Source: Nemertoderma westbladi (Eukaryota; Xenacoelomorpha; Nemertodermatida; Nemertodermatidae). Taken from it: a stretch of DNA of 64,000 nt. Below the pieces are notes generated by a model. It saw only the letters and a program-made list of their open reading frames with translations. It did no database searches and was not told the DNA's origin. The stretch is taken from positions 1 to 64,000 of the forward strand of contig JAUCBJ010008261.1 of assembly GCA_032718475.1 (NCBI GenBank), read 5' to 3'. The position numbers and the translations under genes were made by a program. Of this stretch, positions 54,769 to 64,000 are shown piece by piece; within the stretch, counting starts at the first letter, position 1, and each line of letters starts with the position of its first letter.

Positions 54769-55415
54769 TAAGCGACATAATGTAACGAATAACAGACAAT
54801 GATTCAAAAGTCAAGATATTGAATGACGAAGTCCGCACAGTGATGGGCAAACAGGAACCAAGTTTGTTTGACATATAATGGCGAAACCGTCATATCACAA
54901 CATAAGTTTGATTCTATCAACGATGAAGAATCACCCGTCATTTATCGTCATCATCATCTGTGGAACGTCAGCGAAAATTATTAGTTATGCAGATATGAAA
55001 CTTTACTAGAAGAATATCCGTAAAAATGCTGCAATGTTATAGTGTGAAGGCCTACTATATATAACATTTATATGCGGGGGGGGGGGGGGGGGGGGGGTCT
55101 ATAGTTTCTTTTGGTCTGTTATCTTACTCTCGATCAACCATTTAGCTAAAAATATATCATATCAAATATATTAAAATAAATCCAAAACTAAGTTAATCTA
55201 ACCAATAAGGTAAAATACTATTGTTTTCTGCTTTCGCCGTCGATGTAAAATAAATACAATAACTATTTACATCATTGTGTGCAAAGTAGCACTTTGCAGC
55301 GTTATGACCCGAGTTTATTTATGTACCGAGCGAGCGCAGCGAGGGAGGTTTCCATAAATAAACAAGGGTCTTTAACGCTGAAAAGCGACCTTTGCATACA
55401 ATGATGTATGTAATT
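54769..55415. other. Non-coding spacer with a long G tract
   Basis: I see no gene. A run of about 22 G lies at 55076-55098. From about 55260 there are CTTTGCAGCGTT and GCAAAGTAGCACTTTGC palindromic words that recur near 55870-55930. Confidence 0.5.
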
Positions 55416-56455
55416 TTGTTACTTATGTCAACTTATCAGTGTTCGGTATGTGAAGAAAGGATTTTATGGATGCTCATTTATCATATATAATCATTTACTA
55501 TTTGGAATGTTAGTGAAAATTATTAACAGGTACCGGTACTATACATTTATATATAATTAAAGTTTATTGGAAGTTATTTCCTGCTTGGATGTGATAAGTC
55601 TGTGTCTGAGTACGTCTGAGTCCGTTCAGTTTTACTGACCACTGTCGCCATATTTTCTTTGCTAATTTTCTCTAAAATGTCTAAACAGTCTTAGACGTTA
55701 ACAATTATTTACATAGGCCTACAGTAGCTAGTCCCGTCACTGCAAACTGGACGCACGCAATATGCAAACACGTGCTGCTTGATTGAATAAAGAAGCACGC
55801 ATTAACATACATGAAAATAATACATTCTGGAATACGGTAATTGAAGTTGTTTCCATGTTATTGATTACTTTGCAGCGTTCCGTCCTATAGGCTGCAACGC
55901 TGCAAAGTAGTACTTTGCACCGTTACGAGTAATTCACCAGAACGCTGTTAAGTTGACATAATGTAACAAAATTGAATTTAAAATTTAATTTTGTAATGAT
56001 GCATTGCATTGCATAATGTAATGCAGAATGTATTATTACCATTTATGTTAATGAGTGCTGCTTTATTATCCAGTTTGTAGTGACGGGACTAGCTACTGTA
56101 TGTAAATAATTGTTTAACGTGTACTGTAATCCATTATGGCGAAACGTCCAATAGAAAACACTAAAATGACCAAAGAAAATGGCGACAGTGTTCAGTAAAA
56201 TTGAATGAATAACGGACACAGGCGGAGATTGCTTCAGTCGACTATAGTAAGATGGATTAACGATTTATCACATCCATGCAGGGGATTACTTCCAATAAAC
56301 TTTAATTAGATTTAGATGTATAATTAATACTGTTAATAAAATTCACTTATATTCGATATAGTACATGATTAAAATGTATAAATGAGCATCCATAAAATCC
56401 TTTATTTACATACCGAACGCTGATAAGTTGACATAATGTAGCAATCTAAAAAAAA
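55416..56455. mobile_element. Foldback element with about 330-bp inverted arms
   Basis: Left arm about 55416-55740 and right arm about 56085-56455 are inverted copies, both carrying ATGTCAACTTATCAG near the outer end, AAATCCTTT/AAAGGATTT with TGGATGCTCATTTAT, AACTTTAATTA and GACGGGACTAGCTACTG at the inner edge. The arms are noticeably diverged. No coding sequence. Confidence 0.65.
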
Positions 56456-57280
56456 CCGAATACCTAATAATCTCAAGAAAATATGACACTTACAACGATG
56501 TATTAATTAGGAATACGGCAATTACACGGGCTCAACACACGAAGTTCTTAGGAATATGGATTGACAAGAAATTTATCATGGAAAACCAACTGCTCATACG
56601 TACTAAAAAAGATCTCAAAATCAATCGGTATATTTTTTAAACTACGTTATATACTGCCCACGCACATATTAACACAACTATACTACACACTAACCCACCC
56701 CTACATAACATACGGCCCAGTTATATATGGGGCAAACGCACACCAAGAGTACATTAACCCAATCAAAATCAAAATTAACAAAATACTAAGAGCAATAACG
56801 TTCAACCATTACCGAGCACATGCTCCACCCATCTATAAACAACTTAACACATTGCCAGTCGATAAACAACATCAACTAGATTCAGCCAAACTAATGTGGG
56901 AAATCTATAATAATAAAAAAAACAATTTATTACAACTCATTTCCAACAAACATCTATAGTACACACATACAATACCCGATCGACCACAAACAAAAATTAT
57001 TTCATACCACGCACACACCTACTACAAACACAACAATCTCTAAAATACCACGGTTCCGTCATCTGAATTCACTGTCTAACGATCTGAAACAATCCAAAAC
57101 AAAATAATACGTTTGCAAAAAACTATAAAATATACTTAATGAATACTATAAGCACTTAATACAGTAATCAGTTTCTCCTACCTTTACCTTTACCTTCCAC
57201 TTCTACCTTTATATCTATAATACTGTGTAATATTGTAATATAATCCGCGAATACTAAAAAAATTAAAAAAATTTACTGGC
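56455..57280 (+). pseudogene. LINE reverse transcriptase C-terminal fragment
   Basis: Read in steps across frames: KTEYLIISRKY, TKFLGIWID, then after a one-base shift near 56570 a frame to 56959 with LSWKTNCSYVLKKISKSIGI and FFKLRYILPTHILTQLYYTL...YITYGPVIYGA, and further downstream a shifted FRHLNSLSNDLKQSKTK. These are the RT thumb and C-terminal segments typical of L2/CR1/Jockey-like LINEs. The catalytic RT core and the endonuclease are absent. The 3' part is AT-rich; a poly(C) run follows at about 57312-57339. Confidence 0.75.
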
Positions 57281-57299
57281 TAAGCAAATGAGTATCCCG

Positions 57300-58971
57300 A
57301 CGGTTGTCCCAACCCCCCCCCCCCCCCCCCCCCCCCCCGATCACAGTGCTTAGACTGCACAATACTAGTAATGCTACTGCGCAGTCTAGTCACGCAAGAA
57401 ATTAGCCTTCAAAAAAATAAACAATCGGTCTAGTTAATCCAAAACAAAATGTACACGTAACGCAACAGTACCAGTTTTATTATTATCATTTAACTAAATG
57501 TGCGGTATTATTGAAAAAGATCGGCCTTCTCAATTAAAAGAGCTCTTATATCCAATACAGTTGTTCATCGGGTCAAAATATTGGCCAAAAATATTGAACA
57601 GTATGCCAATAATTAAACTTTTGGCCAATCTTTGACAAAATTTGGATATTTTTGACAATTTTTAAATACTTATAACTCTGTTTCTTTTAAATAGAACGAA
57701 ACCGTTCCACTTGCGTAATATAGAGGGAAGGTGGGAGTTCCATTACTGTTATTGATATTGTGCGTTGCCTGAATATTAAGGGCCGGAAATTGGGGCCAAA
57801 TAATGGTAATTTTGGTAATTGACAAAATAGGTTTTGGTAGAAAGTGGTTTTCTCCAAATTATGTCATTATATTTGTCTGAAACGTTAACATCACAGATGG
57901 AAAATATAGCTCTACATTTTATCAAATTAATGTTAATGCAAAAAGTATTTGCTTACTGTAGTAAATAAGGGCTAAACTTAAGAAATCTGTATTTTCTGGA
58001 AATTTAGCCCAAAATTAGGTACTCAAAATGCCATATATATCGGCTTAAATTGCATTTTTCCGTAAATCCTTCAAATTATGTAGTTTCTTAGAATTCCTTT
58101 GGGCACATCTGTGCCAAATTTCATGAAAATCTGAGCAAGTTAAGTATTTTTGGAAGTTTGGCAAATTTTGGCCAAAAATATATTTTCACTTTTAAATTTG
58201 TTTTTATTTTAGACTCAGATTACATCAAATTATACTATTTAGGTACATCCGTGTGCTGAATCCGAATATGCACGCCATTTTCGATTTCGACACTGTGTGT
58301 AGGTATGACAGACTAATAAAAAAAGTCCGTTAAATTACCGTCTTTTTGAAAGTTTGAGCTGTAGTTTAAAAACTTCCTAGCAATTATATTTTCTAAAACT
58401 GTGCTCAATTAAAGAACGTTTTAGGGTAAGAAATGACACTGGCAACAATTTATATGAGTTGGCCCAACCCACCCAATTTTACTCCAAACCGTCAAATTTT
58501 CACTGATTTTAACGAAATGAACCAATTTTCACCAAAAAATTACATATTTATCAAAAATAAAAGCAACTTCTTAGAAATTATATTTTTGTAACTTTGGTCC
58601 TTTTATAGAACATGATAGTAGAACAAAATTGACATAAAATAATATTCAGAAATTTTAAAGAGTTGCCTGAACCTGGTCAATTTTGTGGTCAAATCTGGAT
58701 TACGTAGCCACAAATTGACAATTCCCGGCACTTAAACTCTTATAGTTTAAAAATCATACCAAATATAAATATTTTGAGTATAGTAATTGTAAAATTGCTA
58801 TTTTGTTGTATTACTTAAACACTTTAAAATTTCCTCCATCAGTCCATTTAAATATCATACCATATGGCCTACATCATACACATACCCAACCAATGCTACA
58901 GCTCTAGCCAATAACAGATAGTTTGTATCCTAGGATGGTGACACTTCTTGTAGTGTGAGGCAAGGTTAATG
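57300..58971. other. Non-coding stretch rich in TTGGCCAAAA words
   Basis: There is no gene. Words such as TTTGGCCAAAA, AAATTTTGGCC and GGAAATTTAGCC recur, but I could not define a unit length. A C run of about 28 bases lies at 57312-57339. Confidence 0.45.
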
Positions 58972-60219
58972 ACGACTGGCGACTCGCCCTCGCGCCAGCA
59001 GATGATAGTGGCAATGGTGGAATTGGTCTTTTGATGAATCCAACTGCACATGCAGCATTGGACAAAATAGACCAAATCTCTAACCGCATCATCCGTTGCC
59101 ACTTCTCATGTTCTGGAAGACTGGCTAAGAAGTTTCCTAAGGTGGTTCTGATTGTGTGCTACTCTCCAACTAGTGTTGCCCCTGTAGATGAGGTATAAAA
59201 TTTCTACCACAATCTACAAGCAGCTACTGATGGAGTAGATCAGCATGCATTCTTAGCATTCCTGGGAAACTTTAATGCAAGTCTACATCAATCACCTACA
59301 TCGCCCTGGGTCTATAGCAATAGTGTTAACCGAAATTCTGTCCATCTTCAGGATTTTATCTCTGGAAATGGATTGTTTTCGGCTGGAACCCAGTTCAAGA
59401 AGCGAACTGGAAAGCTATGGACTCATAGTGGACCCAGTGGTTACAAGTCCCAGATAGACCATATTCTGTTTCGTAGGAAATACAGGAGCTCTATACAAGA
59501 CTGTAATGCATTTACACTTCGACCCTTCTCTAGTGATCACCGCCTTATTGTGGCCAAGGTAAGACTTAGTCTGCGTGCCAGCAGAACAACGAAATCTGCC
59601 TTGCCGCGGCATGACTGGTCCTCTCTGTTGCAACAGCCAAGTGTGAGATCCAGCTTCACACTACAGCTGAGCAACAGGTATGAGGTTCTTGCCTCTGAGG
59701 CGGCAGATCACTGTGAGGGCTATACTGCCTTCACAGAAGCAGTTAAGTTAGCAGCTGCGGAAACAGTTCCTGTATACCCTCGAAACAGGAAAAGGGCCCC
59801 CTGGACTGACAACAAAATTCAGAAGTGCCGAAATGACCTTCATAAGGCGCAGAAAGAGTCCAGACTCAAACAGACTACAGCGGCCAAGAATGCAGTTAAG
59901 GCTGCATCTAGGTCCCTGAACAGGCAGTACTCTGTTAATCTACAGGAGCTAATAAACCCACAGGTTGATGCCATCAATGATGCTGACGACAGCAGGCAAT
60001 CATCCCAGGCATGGAAATCGATCAATTTGCTTACTGGGCGGATAAGCCAACCAACCACCAAGGTTAAGGCTGAATCACCAGCCGATCGCCTCAATGGTTG
60101 GAAAGCCCACTTTGAAAAGCTCCTCAATAATGACAGGGTATTGAATGATAACTTTATAGAAGTAAAAGTGTCTGAGTCTGTACTCCCAGATATTCCCATT
60201 GGCGATATCTCCTTTGCAG
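58972..60219 (+). pseudogene. LINE endonuclease fragment, left arm of a 2.5-kb palindrome
   Basis: Plus-strand copy of the LINE segment from the middle of the APE endonuclease (GNGGI-like start, CYSPTSVAP, LGNFNASLH, SQIDHILF, SSDHRL) through the linker to IPIGDISFA just before the RT. A stop (TAA near 59195) and other changes interrupt it; the longest frame starts at 59373. It ends at CCTTTGCAG, where the sequence folds back into the right arm. The frame that continues to 60428 is therefore an artefact after base 60219. Its outer end at 58972 is a truncation. Confidence 0.85.
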
Positions 60220-60231
60220 CAGCCTTCACTT

Positions 60232-61797
60232 CTGCAAAGGAGATATCGCCAATGGGAATATCTGGGAGTACAGACTCAGACACTTTTACTTCTATAAAGT
60301 TATCAGGCAATACCCTGTCATTATTGAGGAGCTTTTCAAAGTGGGCCTTCCAACCATTGAGGCGATCGGCTGGTGATTCAGCCTTAACCTTGGTGGTTGG
60401 TTGGCTTTTTCGTCCGCAAGCAAGGTGATCGATCTCCATGCCTGGGATGATTGCCTGCTGTCGTCAGCATCATTGATGGCATCAACCTGTTGGTTTATTA
60501 GCTCCTGTAAATTAACAGAGTACTGCCTGTTCAGGGACCTAGATGCAGCCTTAACTGCTTTCTTGGCCGCTGTAGTCTGTTTGGGTCGGGACTCTTTCTG
60601 CGCCTTGTAGAGGTCATTTCGGCACTTCTGAATTTTGTTGTCAGTCCAGGGGGCCCGTTTCCTGTTTCGAGGGTATACAGGAACTGTTTCTACAGCTGCT
60701 AACTTAACTGCCTCTGTGAAGGCAGTATAGCCCTCGAAGTGATCTGCCGCCTCAGTGGCAAGAACCTCATACCTGTTGCTCAACTGTAGTGTGAAGCTGG
60801 ATTTCACACTTGGCTGTTGCAACAAAGAGGACCAGTCATGACGTGGCAAGGCAGATTTCGTTGTTCTGCTAGCACGCAGACTAAGTCTTACCTTGGCCAC
60901 AGTAAGGCGGTGATCACTGGATAAGGGTCGTAGTGTAAATGCATTACAGTCTTGTATAGAGCTCCTGTATTTCCTACAAAACAGGATGTGGTCTATCTGG
61001 GACTTGTGACCATTGGGTCCACTATGAGTCCATAGCTTTCCAGTTCGCTTCTTGAACTGGGTTCCAGCCGAAAACAATCCATTTCCAGAGATAAACTCCT
61101 GCGGATGGACGGAATTTCGGTTAACACTATTGCTATAGACCCAGGGCGATGTAGGTGATTGATGCAGACTTGCATTAAAGTTTCCCAGGAATGTTAAGAA
61201 TGCATGCTGATCCACTCCATCAGTAGCTGCTTGTAGATTCTGGTAGAAATTTTCCACCTCCTCTACAGGGGCAACACTAGTTGGAGAGTAGCACACAATC
61301 AGAACCACCTTAGGAAACGTCTTAGCCAGTCTTCCAGAACACGAGAAGTGGCAACGGATGATGCGGTTAGAGATTTGGTCTATTTTGTCCAATGCTGCAT
61401 GTGCAGTTGGATTCATCAATAGATCAATTCCACCATTGCCACTATCATCTGCTGGAGCGAGGGTGAGTCGCCAACCACCCCCCATGTCCTTAATCAGAAC
61501 CTCATCAGTCTGTCCAGTCTGCATTCGGTGCTCTTGAACACCCACTGCACTAAGAGAAAGCTTATCTGCCAAGCCAGTCAGGAGATAACTGACGCCTGTG
61601 AGGCCGATTGTGTCCGGTAATTCCACTGGCCGGACCTCCGCATTACTAATGTAATCCATAGTGGGGGGTTGGGGGGTGCTTTTTTGCCGAGTCAGCTCTC
61701 GGGGCAAATACCACACCCTGGTTTGCCATTCCACAGGGTGGGTGTCGCAATGGAGACAGATATGAGGCCCATCACCTATATCTACTCTGGCGCACAT
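60232..61797 (-). pseudogene. LINE endonuclease with 5' end, right arm of the palindrome
   Basis: Minus-strand copy of the same LINE. The frame from 61797 starts MCARVDIGDGPHICLH; a later Met (MDYISNAEVRP) is an alternative start. The APE endonuclease has VGVQEHRM (catalytic Glu), WRLTLAPAD, GGIDLLM, LGNFNASL, SQIDHILF and SSDHRLTV. The usual GDxN metal-site motif reads GNFN here and in the left arm (codon at 61180-61182), so the Asp-to-Asn change predates the palindrome. A frameshift lies near 60410-60430; the linker then continues in another frame to the fold-back point. No RT domain follows. The family matches the fragment at 1-583. Confidence 0.85.
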
Positions 61798-62690
61798 GAC
61801 CCACCATTGGCTGTGCAGCTCATCTGCTGGGTCATGCCCTGTACCCCTGCTGCCAGGTGCAGGTCGCAGTGAAGTGCACTCATAATGGACATGACAACAC
61901 TCTACTCCTGACCAGCCATTGGTAGATCACCATCTGCCTGGTCAGGCCATATACCCCTGCAGCCAAGTATATGGGTCCTTAATCCAGGACCAAGGGCGTC
62001 CTTATCCCAGAACGAAGGGGGTCCTAGTTACAGGACCAGATTTGCCCTAGTAAGAGGGTCTATGCACCTCCTTTATGCTGTATGGAGGTGGCAAGTTTTC
62101 TTGATCAATGACCTAGAATACCTGACCTGACCATAATATAATACTAAAGTACTAATGAATTGATATATGAGAGAAGTGACAATTAATGTAGAAATGCACC
62201 TAAGGAATGAAGTACTTGACCAAAAACACAATATAAAACCGCAATAATGACAATAATCACTACCAACATCTGACTAATCTAGGTATCACCTTCACCTGTT
62301 ATACACAAATTGTTAGCTACTCTTCCCCAGCCGTGAGTGACCCTGGTATTTCCCTCAAATGTATGTACTAATAGTCTCTTTTTACCATAACAAATAATCA
62401 GATGCATTGTTCCTCTGTACGTTCATACCTTTCTTAATGGCTATGTAATCATGTCATACCATCACTCACGCTGTAGCCAATATCACATCCCCTGTTACTA
62501 CCCTTCTATTTATGTAGCTTATTGGTTTGGGATTACTTCAATAACATAGCTCCTATTAAAGCTGCTAAAAACGGATTGTTTTAAAGGCTCTGATCTGATT
62601 CTTACAGCTGATGGAAATTTGGTGAAAAAGAGAGTTAATGATGGAACCAGACGGGATGGTAACGATGGCGGTACAAATGCTTAGGAATCC
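61798..62690. other. LINE 5' region and non-coding DNA
   Basis: There is no gene. Bases 61798-62110 are GC-richer and repeat short phrases (GGTCATGCCCTGTACCCCTG and GGTCAGGCCATATACCCCTG), probably LINE 5' UTR. From 62110 on I see only AT-rich sequence. Confidence 0.45.
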
Positions 62691-62699
62691 AGCCCTCAA

Positions 62700-64000
62700 C
62701 CTAACTTTGGTGATGGTATTATTAGTTTAGGCTGTTATAATGTGAATGGTTGGACTGTTTTTAACAAGGAACTACGACAAAGTATTATAGGTAATGAGAA
62801 CTTAAGATATAGTGGTTGTATGTGAAACCCATCAGTCTACTAATGACGATATTTCTTTTTACTTCGATGATTTCAAGTATAAATGGTACAGTCATCCTCG
62901 CTGTACAGCACACAAAGATAGTTCGCATACGTTTGGTGGTGTTGGAATATTTGTTAAGCAAACTATGTTGGATACTAATGGGTATACAGTCCATGTTTTT
63001 GATAAAGAGATGGAAGGAATCCTAGGTATAGAATTTAGGCATAAGGCGGAAGCTCGTTCTTTTGTTCTGTTTTGCGTGTTATCTCCCGCCTGAAAACTCA
63101 GTTTATGGCCGTGATTCAAATGAATTCTACGCAAATCTGTTGGCCCGTGTTTTTACTGCTGCAGATGAAGTAGATCACATACTTATAGCTGGCATACTTA
63201 TATACTAGCATACTTATATACTAAACAGTAGAATCGGTAATCTAACAGATGTAATTGCCGGTATTGATGAAGTTGCAGTTGAACGTCGAGCTATAGATAC
63301 GGTAAAAAATCATCATGGTAGAAACTTTATTGAGTTTTGCAAGGAAGCGCGCGTTTGTATCTGTAATGGTAGAGGTGACCCAAGCAACGACAATTTCACT
63401 CTCGTTAACAAAAGAGGTAGCTCAGTTGTAGACTATTTTGCTGTATCGCACGACGCGCTGAAATACTGTAAAGATTTTTCTGTTCAATTGACTTCGGAGA
63501 TAATGGAGAAACACAATCTAGGTAAACTCTGCTCTGAAAAGTCTAATCCTCCAGATCATTCGCTGATTTGTATGAATTTTCAACTGCCTACTTACGTTAG
63601 TGAGTGCACAGATTTTAATCAACAACATAGTGCCGGTAATCATAGTTCTCACCGTGTTGGAAAAATCAAAACCAAAGATATTCCGGTCTCCTTTATGCAC
63701 AACGCTATTTGGTGGGGAGCGATTGAAGTTCTTTGCAGTAGATTAGAGGAATTTCGAAGCAATCAAATTAAATTAGATGATTTGTATACAGATATATGTG
63801 ACGCGATTATAGATGAAGCGAAGTCTAGCTCTATCTTTGTTACGCCTACCTCAAGCTCAATGAGAAAGAGATTTAAAGTTAGAAACCATATAAACCATAT
63901 GGTTAAACCATATTGGGACGACGAACTACATTCGGCTTGGAAGAACTACAACAATAATGAGAAGATATATACAGAAAATAAGCGCACCCATGGACTAGTC
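62700..64000 (+). pseudogene. APE-type LINE endonuclease, broken, running off the window
   Basis: Endonuclease blocks read across frames: CYNVNGWT, VVVCETHQS (catalytic Glu; first open frame 62812-63093), GGVGIFVKQ, EGILGIEF, then after a shift YLPPENSVYGRDSNEFY and VDHILIAG. The next residues should be the GDxN motif, but a 16-bp tandem duplication (63192-63207, 63208-63223) with a stop replaces it. The frame resumes with SRIGNLTDVI, GRNFIEF, CNGRGDPSNDNFT, SSVVDYF and PDHSLI, and stays open to base 64000 through a linker (KPYWDDELHSAWKNY). This is a second LINE family, distinct from the palindromic one. The RT would lie beyond the window. Confidence 0.82.

Noticed and set aside
59840-60439. 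A 199-codon minus-strand frame and the end of the 351-codon plus-strand frame
   Set aside because: Both read through the centre of the palindrome into the opposite arm. They are not LINE proteins beyond the fold-back point.

Overview
This 64 kb window is nuclear DNA of an animal, almost certainly an invertebrate. It is AT-rich and full of satellites and transposons. I see no host protein-coding gene, no rRNA or tRNA gene and no prokaryotic organisation. The frequent short words AGGCCTAC and ACCGGTAT remind me of echinoderm and related marine deuterostome genomes, but that is a weak impression. Every convincing reading frame belongs to a mobile element.

Layout. (1) 1-583: 5'-truncated APE-type LINE reverse transcriptase, minus strand, leaving the window. 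(2) 0.6-18.5 kb: non-coding repeat DNA. It holds TTAA-flanked non-autonomous DNA elements, rearranged inverted-repeat blocks, many TTCTAGAA palindromes, a 163-bp tandem repeat inside a TTAA element, CTTGAC-rich low-complexity DNA that returns inverted, a 52-bp satellite and a 31-bp satellite. (3) 18.57-24.73 kb: a 28-bp satellite split by two poly(A)-tailed retro-insertions in the same orientation. One carries a 1,055-codon reverse transcriptase with a C-terminal endonuclease-like Cys/His domain. (4) 24.88-53.71 kb: two PIF/Harbinger elements head to tail, sharing CTG target duplications. (5) 53.9-57.3 kb: two foldback elements and a broken LINE fragment. (6) 58.97-61.8 kb: a LINE folded on itself into a palindrome with arms of about 1.25 kb. 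(7) 62.7-64 kb: another broken LINE.

The centrepiece is a four-level nest in which each target duplication can be read. Harbinger-2 (27709-53713, CTG) contains a foldback DNA element (27925-50102, 9-bp GATTAATCG). That contains a 21.0-kb BEL/Pao-type LTR retrotransposon (28031-49037, 5-bp AGCAG, 1.15-kb LTRs). That in turn contains an intact piggyBac transposon (39737-42641, TTAA). The BEL/Pao element is about 18 kb without the piggyBac, roughly two to three times the size usual for the family. It has a long 5' leader with tandem duplications, an extended Gag N-terminus with an Ala/Glu/Arg coiled coil, and gag-protease-RT-RNase H-integrase. Downstream, in the place where an env would sit, it has an extra reading frame of about 1,418 codons (ORF X). 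ORF X is not env-like: it has no obvious signal or membrane segments, and it ends in three zinc-knuckle-like modules and a basic tail. I do not recognise it, and it is the best candidate for something undescribed.

How the parts work together. Gag, protease, reverse transcriptase and integrase would make the particle, cDNA and insertion. This copy is broken: it has four in-frame stops, a frameshift before integrase, and an in-frame deletion that removes the RT active-site YVDD box through the connection region. ORF X is better preserved than pol apart from two TGA codons. The element may therefore have moved with enzymes from other copies, or it decayed after insertion. The piggyBac copy has perfect ends and an uninterrupted transposase and looks like the youngest and most likely functional element here.
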